Shown: one piece after another, positions 18,803-28,700 of the stretch | Layout: every line of letters begins with the position of its first letter | Position numbering within the stretch: position 1 is the stretch's first letter | NCBI GenBank assembly: GCA_963677415.2 | Contig: CAXXFJ010000017.1 | Coordinates: forward strand, 36,669-100,668 | Length of the DNA stretch: 64,000 nucleotides | Reading direction: 5' to 3' | From: JAQUTK01 sp963677415 | GTDB taxonomy: Bacteria > Bacteroidota > Bacteroidia > Bacteroidales > JAQUTK01 | Notes under the pieces: model-generated | The model's input: the letters and a program-made list of their open reading frames with translations, nothing else | Database searches by the model: none | What the model was told of the DNA's origin: nothing | Program-made: the position numbers and the translations under genes

Positions 18803-20049
18803 GAATCTATATCCTATCGGATCAAAACAGCAGAGCCGGCATGTATGGTATCGGTACGTATGTCCGATCTTTATGTGAGTGCGCGTCGTATTGCGGTTTT
18901 CCATACAGTATTGTTCATCTTGCGTCGGAGTATATAGAGCCAGCTTTCGAAGAAGACGAATCCGGGGTACAACATTTTTTCTTCCCCGGGATAGAAGACA
19001 TGAAACTGACTCCGATCTATTATATAAGCTTAGTGTACACGCTTCGTGATCTGACTCCTGATAAGGAAGAACGGGCTTTGTTTCATTTGAACAATCATAT
19101 CCAGTTAGAAATGATTCAGGCACTTAGAGACTGTTTCCCTCATTGTGTAATACTTTATTCCATTCATTATTTCAACTGGATCTTTTCTTTGTCCGGAAGT
19201 ACAAATTACTTAATCGATATACTGACAGGAAATGACACAGCATGGAATGCTCGCTTTGCCCAATGTATCAGAAGTGATTTTCATCAGGAGAAGAGACTCT
19301 TTAGGGAGGTCGATCAGGTACTTTGTTTAAGTAATTTTGCCTATGATCTGGTAACTACACTATCCGGGATAGCACCCATCCGATTGTCTTTGGTTTACAA
19401 TGGATTGAAAGATGAGCGTAAAGTCTATTCTTTAGAAGATACTCAAAGCATTAGAAGAAAATATAATTTGTCGGCATCTGAAAAGATTGTTCTTTTTGCA
19501 GGTCGTTTGGATGAACTAAAAGGTGTGTCACATATAATTAAAGCATATATAGAATTAAAGAAAGAATATGCGGATTGTCGTTTGGTGATGGTTGGTGATG
19601 GTGATTTTTCCCGTTATCTTGAGATTGCTAAAGAGGCGTGTGGCAAAATTCTTTTTACCGGCAGGCTTACCAAAGATATGTTGTATGAGTTATACTCGAT
19701 AGCAGATGTGGGAGTGATGCAGTCATTTCATGAACAATGCAGCTATGTTGGCATTGAGATGATGATGCACGGTCTTCCGATAATCGGAACGAACTCAACA
19801 GGACTTGATGAGATGATACTGGAGGGAGAGACCGGATTGAAGCTTCCGGTGATAGAACATGGCAATCGGGCGGATGTAGATATTGCTCTTCTGAAAGATA
19901 AAATGTTATTTTTACTTCAGAATAAGACCTTGCGCGAGGAAATGAGCCGGAAAGCCAGACATCGTTATGAAATTTATTATTCTGATGAAGTGATGGCAAG
20001 AGAAATGATGAGTGTGTATACAAATATGGGAAATATATTAAATCAATAA
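18799..20049 (+). CDS. GT4-type glycosyltransferase, second copy
   Basis: A 416-aa paralogue of 1131-2396 with MRIYILSDQNSRAGMYGIGTY, FAGRLDELKGVSHIIKAY, HEQCSYVGIEMMMHGLP and TNSTGLDEMI. It overlaps the preceding gene by ATGA. It is of the TIGR04157 type linked to GG-Bacteroidales peptide systems. A propeller lipoprotein gene starts 7 bp after its stop, tying the peptide locus to the propeller region in one transcript. Confidence 0.83.
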   Translation: MRIYILSDQNSRAGMYGIGTYVRSLCECASYCGFPYSIVHLASEYIEPAFEEDESGVQHFFFPGIEDMKLTPIYYISLVYTLRDLTPDKEERALFHLNNHIQLEMIQALRDCFPHCVILYSIHYFNWIFSLSGSTNYLIDILTGNDTAWNARFAQCIRSDFHQEKRLFREVDQVLCLSNFAYDLVTTLSGIAPIRLSLVYNGLKDERKVYSLEDTQSIRRKYNLSASEKIVLFAGRLDELKGVSHIIKAYIELKKEYADCRLVMVGDGDFSRYLEIAKEACGKILFTGRLTKDMLYELYSIADVGVMQSFHEQCSYVGIEMMMHGLPIIGTNSTGLDEMILEGETGLKLPVIEHGNRADVDIALLKDKMLFLLQNKTLREEMSRKARHRYEIYYSDEVMAREMMSVYTNMGNILNQ

Positions 20050-20056
20050 TTTTCAC

Positions 20057-21376
20057 ATGACAAACAAAATAAAGATCTGTATAGTGTGTGTTGCAACCTT
20101 CCTGTTATTACAGGTAATGATTGTATCATGTCAGATGAAGAAAAGTAATAAGGATTCATCGGGGGAAGATACTGTTTTTGTCTTCTCAACCCCCAAGGTT
20201 CTGGATATGGAAAACTGTATAGATGCTCATTTTGAACTTCATCCCGACGAATTGATTTTGAAGGATTCAACAGGGCTCCTTTCTCTTTCTGATATTGCCG
20301 ATGATGTGGAATATGTGCTGCTAAAAACGAGCAATGTGAAGGAGGATTTTTTTTTTGGTTCTCCTTATGAGGTTTTTATAGCTCAAGACTATATCTTTGT
20401 ACAGTTATTGGAGAGCGTCATTCAGTATGATCGGCAGGGAAATTTGATTCGTACAATAGGGCGACAGGGATCCGGTCCGGGGGAATATACTGGGGTAAAT
20501 GAAATGGCTGTGGATGAACAGCAGCAAAGAATTTTTGTGACTAATAGTGGCAAAATCAATGTATATGACTTTACAGGAAAATTTTTTCGTACGATAAAAG
20601 CGGATTGTGACGGCAAGATTATGCCTTTGGATAGTACTCATATTGCTGCTGAAGTGATAAACTGGTGGTATGATACGAAAGAGCGTCTGGTGATCTTGAA
20701 CGATAGTGGAAAAGTAGAGAAGAGTTTCCCCCGTCCACGACTCTTTAAACATACAAATATGGCAAAGAGTACCTTAGGGGATGGCAGAGTGCCCCGCTTA
20801 TTAAGATTCGGGGAAGTCGTCTATTTCAACGAACGATATAATGATACCATTTTTGAAATAAAAAACAATGAGCTTCAGATGCGTTATTTTATGGACTGGG
20901 GCAAGTATGCACTTAAAATGGAATATTTTTATGAGCTGGAAAAGTACGGACCGAAGTTCAAGGATTGTCTATGGATCCGTCAGTTCGAATCTGATCGCTA
21001 TGCGGTGATGCCTGCCTGTCGTTTCGCTTTAACCCTTGTCTATGACAAGAAAACCGATCAGCTTCGCGCCGCTTTTCCTCCCAGTTACAAGATAAAAGGC
21101 GATTCACTTTTCAAGGATCTTTTCGGTCATGTGAGAAGGGGCTTTTATAATGACATTGACGGCGGACTGGTGCAAGATGTGCGTGAAATATCTCTCGACA
21201 GCAAATATATCGTGTCTTACTATCCCGCTTCTGATGTGAAAGATTTTCTGGATGAGACCGGTTATCAAGAGCATGTGCTTTATCCTGATAAGCAGAAAAA
21301 ACTGAAAGCATTGATTGAAAGTATCGATGAAGAGAAACATAATCTTCTGATTATGATGTCAAAATTAAAACAGTAG
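20057..21376 (+). CDS. Six-bladed beta-propeller lipoprotein
   Basis: A 439-aa protein with a lipoprotein signal (hydrophobic to VSC, Cys near residue 25). The body shows the Bacteroides six-bladed propeller marks: ADDVEYVLLKTSN, QYDRQGNLIRTIGRQGSGPGEY and repeated beta-rich blades. The GxGPGEY signature is shared with the propellers at 23276 and in the array at 32118-43975. The binding partner of this family is not known to me. It sits 7 bp after the second GT4 and 26 bp before the TPR-membrane regulator, so it is probably in the same operon. Confidence 0.82.
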   Translation: MTNKIKICIVCVATFLLLQVMIVSCQMKKSNKDSSGEDTVFVFSTPKVLDMENCIDAHFELHPDELILKDSTGLLSLSDIADDVEYVLLKTSNVKEDFFFGSPYEVFIAQDYIFVQLLESVIQYDRQGNLIRTIGRQGSGPGEYTGVNEMAVDEQQQRIFVTNSGKINVYDFTGKFFRTIKADCDGKIMPLDSTHIAAEVINWWYDTKERLVILNDSGKVEKSFPRPRLFKHTNMAKSTLGDGRVPRLLRFGEVVYFNERYNDTIFEIKNNELQMRYFMDWGKYALKMEYFYELEKYGPKFKDCLWIRQFESDRYAVMPACRFALTLVYDKKTDQLRAAFPPSYKIKGDSLFKDLFGHVRRGFYNDIDGGLVQDVREISLDSKYIVSYYPASDVKDFLDETGYQEHVLYPDKQKKLKALIESIDEEKHNLLIMMSKLKQ

Positions 21377-21402
21377 GAGAGTTATTCCAATACAGCACAT
21401 TC

Positions 21403-23049
21403 ATGAAAGTAAAAGTATGCCTCCTCTTTATTATTCTCAGTTTTACTGCATTTAGTTGTACGAACGAGCGTGAGTTACTCCAAAAAGCAGAATCTTCTCC
21501 AGATAGTGTTTCATACTATTTGAAACAGATAAATCATCCTTATCGTCTTACTATTCATGATAAGGGTATCTATAATTATTTGCTTTATGGAGAAATAGTC
21601 AATAATAGAGGAATAGGTCCGGATTCGCTGCTCGAAATCAGTGAAGCCTGTTTCATGCAATCCGGTGACACTTCAAGGTGGAGAAGTATCCAAGTCAGTA
21701 AGGCGATTAATATGTTACAACACAAACAATATGACAGATTACTTTACTTTGCGGATTCTTTACTGATACTAAAATGCACTGATGATTCTCTGTGTTTCCG
21801 ATTACAAATCAACAAAGCATCTGTCTATGACAGACAAGCTAAGCCAGATGAACAACTATTTTGTTATGACCAGGCTTTAGGTATTGCGTTAAGAGTGAAA
21901 GATACCAACTGGATGATTGAGTCTATACCGATGAAGATAAATGCGTTGGTGAAATATGATCGCAAACAGGAAGCTATCGCATTGTGTGATGAGTTTGATA
22001 AGATTTTACTAGATACCCCGGATGATTATAGTGTAAAGAAGTATAACAGAATCATGTGTGATAAACTTTTTCTGGAGTTGGGTGATACGATAGGAGCCAT
22101 CAAATTCATGGATTCGATCAAGAAATATCGGCGAAGTCGGTATGATATTCCTTATGAACTTTTGGCACGTGGTGATATATGGTTATCCTTGCATCGTCCT
22201 GATTCTGCCCGATATTATTACCTTCAGGCAGCAGAAGGCTCTTCATACTATATATCGGAAGTGGCATATCAGCGTCTGTATGAGTTGATTAATTTAGTTG
22301 AGTATCCCGGAGAGATCTATTATCAGAAAAAGAAGCAGAAGGACATGCTTGAGTATATTACGGATAATTATAAATATAACGAGAGGCTTAAAGACTTCAG
22401 ACAGCTTCAGTTGACTAATGAACTCAATGTACTACGTCTGAAGCAAAAAACAACAGAAGTTGTCATTCTTGTTGTTTTACTAGTGATTCTTTCAGTCGTC
22501 CTGATAGTGTTCATCTTTTATCAACGTGAAAAACGGAAAAGACAGTTGGAAAAGACACATTATCAGGAAGAACTTCAGGGGTTGGAAGCGGAACGGATCA
22601 AACAGGAGCATCGAGCGTTAGTAAATGAGAAAGAACTCTCACAGCTTCGTGCTACTGAAATGGAACATGCAAAAATTGCAGGCGAACTTCGTGAAATGCT
22701 TCTTCGAAACATTCCTCTCATTCTGAAAATATCAAAACAACATGATAATTTGGATCATGAGCAACAAAAGATTGTGATTTCCGATAAGGAGTGGGCTCAA
22801 ATTATTCAAAGTGTGAACAAAGGGTTTGATAATTTTACAGGACGCCTAAAAGCTGCATATCCCACCTTGACTGAAAATGATATTCGTTTTTGTTGTCTGT
22901 TGAAGATTCATGTTGGGATAGAAGATCTTTCCAATATTTATTGTGTAACTACAGCTGCAATTATCAAGAAGAAATACCGGATAAAGAAAGATCGATTTGG
23001 CATTGTTGATGATATTAAATCACTTGATCAGATATTGCACACGTTTTGA
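21403..23049 (+). CDS. Lipoprotein-TPR-transmembrane protein with C-terminal HTH-like domain
   Basis: A 548-aa protein. A lipoprotein-like signal ends at Cys19 (FTAFSC). Residues 30-340 look like helical TPR repeats. A single membrane helix lies at about 352-372 (VVILVVLLVILSVVLIVF), then a charged coiled coil (375-430) and a C-terminal domain whose end (LTENDIRFCCLLKIHVGIEDLSNIY...AAIIKKKYRIKKD) looks like a LuxR-type helix-turn-helix. This layout fits a one-piece regulator that senses outside and acts on DNA or partners inside. It lies between two propeller genes, and a strong promoter with a dyad follows in the next gap. The DNA-binding role is inferred. Confidence 0.7.
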   Translation: MKVKVCLLFIILSFTAFSCTNERELLQKAESSPDSVSYYLKQINHPYRLTIHDKGIYNYLLYGEIVNNRGIGPDSLLEISEACFMQSGDTSRWRSIQVSKAINMLQHKQYDRLLYFADSLLILKCTDDSLCFRLQINKASVYDRQAKPDEQLFCYDQALGIALRVKDTNWMIESIPMKINALVKYDRKQEAIALCDEFDKILLDTPDDYSVKKYNRIMCDKLFLELGDTIGAIKFMDSIKKYRRSRYDIPYELLARGDIWLSLHRPDSARYYYLQAAEGSSYYISEVAYQRLYELINLVEYPGEIYYQKKKQKDMLEYITDNYKYNERLKDFRQLQLTNELNVLRLKQKTTEVVILVVLLVILSVVLIVFIFYQREKRKRQLEKTHYQEELQGLEAERIKQEHRALVNEKELSQLRATEMEHAKIAGELREMLLRNIPLILKISKQHDNLDHEQQKIVISDKEWAQIIQSVNKGFDNFTGRLKAAYPTLTENDIRFCCLLKIHVGIEDLSNIYCVTTAAIIKKKYRIKKDRFGIVDDIKSLDQILHTF

Positions 23050-23141
23050 TTTCTCTGTTAATTATTGTTTTATACCTGCGTTTTTAATTGGTTTTCTCTC
23101 TTTCTCCAAAAAGTGTCCACTTGGTGATTTTCTTATTTCTA

Positions 23142-23160
23142 GTTTAACTTATTGTTAAAC
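23142..23160. promoter_or_regulatory. Dyad, possible operator
   Basis: A perfect 7-bp inverted repeat GTTTAAC-5 nt-GTTAAAC lies about 50 bp upstream of the -33 element at 23210. It could bind the regulator encoded just upstream or be a short intrinsic hairpin. Confidence 0.35.
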
Positions 23161-23209
23161 AGTAAAATAGATGCTTTTTTAGGAGCTAAAGATGTCCACC
23201 CTATTTTTA

Positions 23210-23239
23210 TTGTCATTCCAATAAAGCCCCTTATCTTTG
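23210..23239 (+). promoter_or_regulatory. Bacteroides promoter for propeller gene
   Basis: A -33 TTG (23210-23212) and -7 TATCTTTG (23232-23239) are separated by 19 bp, the standard Bacteroides arrangement. The leader to ATG 23276 is 36 nt. A TTG codon at 23237 that opens the reading frame is inside the -7 box and cannot be the real start. Confidence 0.75.
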
Positions 23240-23275
23240 TTCCGGAATTTATTGTTAACTTCAACAAAAAAGAAA

Positions 23276-24469
23276 ATGGAAAAGAAATTGGTAGGAATGA
23301 TCTGTTTGGCAGTATGTCTGTCTGCTTCTCAGTATCAGGCAATCGGAGGTTCTTTACTGGACAAAAAGCAAGTAGTGGCAAAGAAGATTGCTTCGACAAA
23401 AGGCACATTGATTTCGTGTAATCCGAAGTTAATGAAAGATACTATTAAGTTTCCTCTTAGTGAACTTATCGACGGATTGGAAGTGATTCATCTTGATAAT
23501 GCAGATGCGGCATTGGTTGGGGGATGGGTACGGACAACGATTGGCGATAAGTACATATTAGTGAGCAATAACAAACAAGTACCTTTTAAACTCTTTGATC
23601 GGACCGGCAAATTTGTCGCAAAAATAGGTAGTTATGGGCAAGGCCCGGGAGAGTACTTAAACACTTATTTTGAACAACTGGATGAGAAGAATAATCGCAT
23701 TTATATCTTACCTTGGAATGCGCGTCAGCTTCTTGTGTACGATCTGAAAGGCAGGAATTACCCTTCTATCCCGTTGGCAATGGATATCCCCAAAGGTGCT
23801 TTTCGTGTTGATGCGGCCCAATCGCTGATTACGGTTACTGCGCTTCCATTTGAAGGTCTTCCTGCATTTGTTTTTCAACAAGACTTTAAGGGGAAAATGG
23901 TAAAATCGGTCAAGCCTGCACACTTGGCAATCCCTAGAGATTATAGCGATGAGGTGCAGATGGGGCAGAATACGGCTGATTATGATGTCAATATCTTGAG
24001 ATGGAAAAGGAAAGCAGATACCTTATTCCATTATAATTTAAAAGCCAATCGCCTGGAGCCACGCTTTTCTTTTGAGTTGAAACTGGAAGGATCTGCTTAT
24101 CTTGGTTATACAGAACTGCCTCAGTTCTTTCTCGGTTCTTTTTCATTTATGAAACAAGTAACAGAGAATACTTCTCAAGGGACTGAACCTGCCGCATTTG
24201 TAGTTAATAAAGAGACGCTCAGAGGTTCTTATGTGGAATACATCGATGACTTTTTGGGTGGCTTTTCATTGGGCAAATGGACACCTTCCTTTCGCAATGG
24301 ATACTATATTGCAAATACTGATCCAATGGACTTAAAGGAGAAACTGGAAGATATTTTGGTCAAGAATTCGAAGATGGATCCAAAGGTGCGTCAAAGGGTA
24401 CAGACATTGAGTAAATCATTGAATCAAAATGATAATAATGTACTCTTGGTCGGAAAAGTGAAACGATAA
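23276..24469 (+). CDS. Secreted six-bladed beta-propeller protein
   Basis: A 397-aa protein from ATG 23276, chosen because it gives a clean signal peptide (KKLVGMICLAVCLSA) and lies behind a promoter. It contains LFDRTGKFVAKIGSYGQGPGEY, the GPGEY propeller signature shared with 20057-21376 and the large array. No clear lipobox is seen, so it may be periplasmic or exported rather than lipid-anchored. It is transcribed from its own promoter and ends at a hairpin. Function unknown; a ligand- or peptide-binding role is a guess from the fold. Confidence 0.8.
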   Translation: MEKKLVGMICLAVCLSASQYQAIGGSLLDKKQVVAKKIASTKGTLISCNPKLMKDTIKFPLSELIDGLEVIHLDNADAALVGGWVRTTIGDKYILVSNNKQVPFKLFDRTGKFVAKIGSYGQGPGEYLNTYFEQLDEKNNRIYILPWNARQLLVYDLKGRNYPSIPLAMDIPKGAFRVDAAQSLITVTALPFEGLPAFVFQQDFKGKMVKSVKPAHLAIPRDYSDEVQMGQNTADYDVNILRWKRKADTLFHYNLKANRLEPRFSFELKLEGSAYLGYTELPQFFLGSFSFMKQVTENTSQGTEPAAFVVNKETLRGSYVEYIDDFLGGFSLGKWTPSFRNGYYIANTDPMDLKEKLEDILVKNSKMDPKVRQRVQTLSKSLNQNDNNVLLVGKVKR

Positions 24470-24472
24470 ATT

Positions 24473-24500
24473 AATGGCATCATTATACAATGATGCCATT
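24473..24500 (+). terminator. Hairpin, probable terminator
   Basis: A perfect 12-bp stem (AATGGCATCATT / AATGATGCCATT) with a 4-nt loop, 4 bp after the propeller stop codon. It lacks a good T-run, so termination strength is uncertain. Confidence 0.6.
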
Positions 24501-24549
24501 GATAAAATAATACTGTGGTTCATTAACATCTTATTCTGTATTAATTTAT

Positions 24550-24557
24550 TAGATTTG
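24550..24557 (+). promoter_or_regulatory. Bacteroides -7 box before RND operon
   Basis: TAGATTTG is a perfect TAnnTTTG match, 80 bp upstream of the membrane-fusion gene and after the preceding hairpin. The -33 element is not clear. Confidence 0.5.
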
Positions 24558-24636
24558 TGCTCAGTAGAATACTACGTTATTAATGTGAATAGATAGTTGT
24601 GAAAGCATGAGAAACAAAATTAGTAACATTTGAAAT

Positions 24637-25710
24637 ATGAGACATGTAAGGTACGATAAGTTTATGCTTCTTTTGCTCACTTTAGTGCTTTTTGCTTGTG
24701 ATGGCAAGAAACAGGATGGAGTAAAGAAAGAGGAAAAAGTGGATGAACTTGCCTCAACCGGAATCCCTGAGGTGAAGGTGGAATTGCTTTCTATGGGGGG
24801 ATTCAAGCAAGAGTTGCTGAGCACGGGTAAACTGTATGCAAAGAGATCGGCTGATCTTTCATTCAAAGTGTCCGGTGAACTGTCGCGTGTGTATGTGAAG
24901 AACGGTGAACGCGTGACAAAGGGGACGGTATTGGCTGAACTGGATGCTTTTCGACTTAAAGTAGCGCGTGATCAGTCTGAAGACCGGTTGGCATCCGCAA
25001 AGCTTGTGTTTCAGGAACAGCTCATCAGTCGTGGTTATCCCCTTAAAGATTCTGCTAATGTACCTCAACAGACAATTGATGTGATCAATACCAAAAGTGG
25101 ATACGAGCAGGCAAGACTCTCTTTCCTTTTAGCCGATAAAGATTGGAAAAGCGCAGTGTTGCGTGCTCCGATTGACGGTGTGGTAGCCAATCTTGATGCT
25201 AAGGAATATGATCAGGTGGGCAGTTCAGCAACTTTTTGTTCGCTGCTTGATAATAACACTTTAGAGGCTCGTTTTACTGTTCTGGAGAGTGAACTTGGAA
25301 TGATCAGGCAAGGCGATGAAGTACAGATTGCTCCATATTCTACACCAGGAGAACAGCTTCCCGGAAGAATCACAGAGATTAATCCGGTTGTGGATGATAA
25401 CGGACAAGTACATTTGCGTGCCACAGTTACCAATAATGGCAAGTTGTTTGATGGAATGAATACCCAGGTAAGTGTCTTTCGGATCATTCCTGATCAACTT
25501 GTTATCGCCAAGAGCGCTATTGTATTACGTACAGGTCGTGAGGTGGTATTTACCTACCGGGGAGGAAAATCATTCTGGAATTATGTGAAGACAGGAGAAG
25601 AGAACGCGACAGAAAAAGTCGTGGTCAGTGGATTGCAGTCTGGCGATTCGGTTATTGTGGAGGGTAACTTCAATCTGGCGCATGAGTCTGTTGTCACTGT
25701 CATTAAATGA
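24637..25710 (+). CDS. RND efflux membrane fusion lipoprotein
   Basis: A 357-aa periplasmic adaptor of the AcrA/HlyD type. The lipobox is LFAC with the Cys followed by Asp, typical of Bacteroidetes lipoproteins. Marks are the lipoyl halves (LSFKVSGELSRVYVKNGERV and VLRAPIDGVVANLDAKEYDQ), a short hairpin between them and a beta-barrel. It starts the operon with the two RND pumps, 18 bp before the first. No outer-membrane factor gene is present, so a TolC-like protein from elsewhere must be used. Confidence 0.9.
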   Translation: MRHVRYDKFMLLLLTLVLFACDGKKQDGVKKEEKVDELASTGIPEVKVELLSMGGFKQELLSTGKLYAKRSADLSFKVSGELSRVYVKNGERVTKGTVLAELDAFRLKVARDQSEDRLASAKLVFQEQLISRGYPLKDSANVPQQTIDVINTKSGYEQARLSFLLADKDWKSAVLRAPIDGVVANLDAKEYDQVGSSATFCSLLDNNTLEARFTVLESELGMIRQGDEVQIAPYSTPGEQLPGRITEINPVVDDNGQVHLRATVTNNGKLFDGMNTQVSVFRIIPDQLVIAKSAIVLRTGREVVFTYRGGKSFWNYVKTGEENATEKVVVSGLQSGDSVIVEGNFNLAHESVVTVIK

Positions 25711-25728
25711 GTTTTGTGAATCAATGCT

Positions 25729-28700
25729 ATGATTAAATATTTAATTGACCGTCCCATCGCGGTATTTATGTCTTTTGCTGCACTCTTTATACTGGGTGTG
25801 GTAACCTATTTCACCTTACCGGTCTCTTTGCTCCCAAATATTGACATCCCGGAAATTACCGTGCAGATCAATGATGCAAATACTTCAGCTCGTGAACTGG
25901 AGAACAACATTGTGAAGTCTGTGCGTAATCAACTGCTTCAGGTTGGCAAGTTGCGTGACATACGAAGTGAGGTTAGGGATGGGTCTGCTTTGATTCGTCT
26001 CACGTTTGATTATGGCACCAATACTGATCTGGCTTTTATAGAGGTCAACGAGAAAATAGACCTTGCCATGAGCGGCTTGTCACGTGACGTGGAACGTCCC
26101 CGTGTCGTTAAGTCCAACACGACCGACATCCCTGTCTTTTACGTTAATATGACGCAAAAGGATATCGGAAACGCTGGCACTGATGATGAATTGGGCTTCT
26201 TGAGGTTAAGCGAACTTGCAGAGACAGTAGTGAAGCGACGCATCGAACAGCTACCTGAAGTGGTGATGGCCGATATTACCGGAGTAGTGTATTACCAGTT
26301 GCAGCTTCGTCCCAATCAACAAATCATGGCTGTTTCCGGCATCACTTCTGATGATATAAAGAATGCTTTGGTTTCAAACAATGTGGAGCCCGGAAGTATG
26401 ACGGTACGCGATGGTTTCTATGAATATAATATAAAGTTTTCATCTATCCTGCGTTCTCCTGAAGATGTGGAAAATATTCTTTTGCGCAAGAACGACAGGA
26501 TCTTTCGGCTGAAGGATATAGCGGATATTGAAATTGTATCTCAACGTCAGACCGGAGTAGCTCTGGCAAATAATAAGAATACTGTTACTCTCGCTGTCAT
26601 CAAGCAGAGTGAGGAGAATATGGATAATATGAAGAAGTCGCTGAATGAGACACTCGACTATTTTCGCCAACAGAATCCTGAAATAGACTTTGAAGTGACT
26701 CGAAATCAGACAGAACTTCTTGACTATACGATTTCGAACCTGCAACAGAATATGTTGCTCAGTTTCTGTTTCATCCTTATTATCTCTTTCATTTTTATGG
26801 GAGATATGAAGTTATCACTTATCATTGGTAGCAGTATGATTATCTCAATTGTCATCTGTGCTATCTTCTTTTATCTGTTTGGACGATCTTTGAATATAAT
26901 TTCTCTGGCCGGACTAATTACCGCACTTGGTATGATGATTGACAATTCCATCATCGTAACAGATAATATTACCCGATACAGGGAAGAGGGACTTTCGCTT
27001 GATAATGCCTGCTGCAAAGGAACGGAAGAAATTATCACCCCGATGCTCAGTTCCTCACTTACTACTGTCGCAGTGTTTGCTCCATTGGTCTTTATGAGTG
27101 GCATAGCCGGTGCTATATTCTCTGATGAAGCTTTCTCCATAACTATTGGTTTGATGGTCTCCTATATTACGGGGATTCTCTTTTTGCCGGTAGCCTATAA
27201 GTTGGCTTACTCTGTGAAAAGAATCAAGAGACCTGCAACCAAGACACGTATTGGTGTAATCGTAAATGGGATAGTCTCTCGCTTTAATTATTACAATCTA
27301 AAGCTCACCACCGGAATGGAGCGTTATTACCATGCCGGCATTGAATATACTTTCCGACACAAACGAATGAATGCGCTGATTTTTATTTCGGTCTTCCCAC
27401 TCTGTATCTTGATGTTCTATATAATAGCCAAGGAACGAATGCCAAAGATCGATCAGAAGGAGCTGCTTATTCGAATGGATTGGAATGAAAACCTCCATCT
27501 TGATGAGAGTGTACGGAGGGTGCGCGGTATATTAAAGTCGATTGAAAGTAAGGACGTAAAGGAACACTCGGCTTTTGTCGGACAACAGCAGTTCCTCCTC
27601 AACCGTGATGTGGAACTCTCTTCCTCTGAGGCAGAGTTGTATGTGAAAACGACTACCCCTGACGCTATCAAACCGCTTGAAGATTCTCTTCGCGCTGTGA
27701 TTTCCCGTTCGTATCCTCGGGCAGCATTCTCTTTTGCTCCGCCTGCCACCTTGTTTGAGAAGATCTTTTCTACCGGCGAACCCGAGCTAAAAATTGAGCT
27801 GTATGCCCGCAATCGCGAACAGATGCCGGAGGCTGATTCAATTCGTGCGCTGGAACAGCGTATCAATAATAAAACCGGTGAGCACTCTTCCGGTATCACT
27901 TTTGACAATCAGCTGAACCTGACTATTGACCGGAACAAATTGTTGCTTTATAATGTAGATTATTATGAGGTGATCAACCTTTTAAGTACCGCGTTTAATG
28001 TGAATACAGTCACGACATTGCGTTCCTACCAGCAGTATTTGCCGATTACTCTGGTTGGTGAAGAGAAAACCATCAATCGTCTGCTTGCAGAGACTCTGGT
28101 GGATACCCGAAGGGGAAGTGATGGGAAAGTCTATCCCGTGCCTTTACGAGAACTCGTTCAAGTCTCTCCATCTGAGGAACTGAAAAGTATCTCTGCAGGT
28201 AAGACGGACGAGTATATCCCGATAACCTATTTTGAAACCAAGAACCCGGACAAACTTATGAAAACGGCAGGTGAAGAGATTCGTAAGCAGGGTATATTCG
28301 ACGTTGCGTTTTCTGGTCGTCTCTTTGCCAATGAACAGATGATGCATGAGATGGTTATTATCCTTGCCGTGTCGCTTTTGCTGATGTATTTCATCCTGGC
28401 TTCGCAGTTTGAGAGCTTCTTGCAGCCTCTGATTGTACTTACGGAGATTCCAATTGATATAGCAGGTGCACTGGTCATTTTATATATATGCGGTCATACA
28501 CTAAATCTGATGTCTGCGATAGGAATCATTATTACCTGCGGTATTGTCATCAATGACTCTATCCTCAAGATTGAAGTGATCAATCAGTTGCGAAAGGAAG
28601 GAGTACCACTGATGAAAGCAATTCATGAGGCAGGACACCGGCGTCTCCGTGCCATAGTCATGACTTCGCTTACAACAATTCTAGGCATGGTTCCTCTTCT

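Noticed and set aside
23237..23275. TTG start extending the propeller at 23276
   Set aside because: The TTG lies inside the -7 box; ATG 23276 gives a proper signal peptide and leader.
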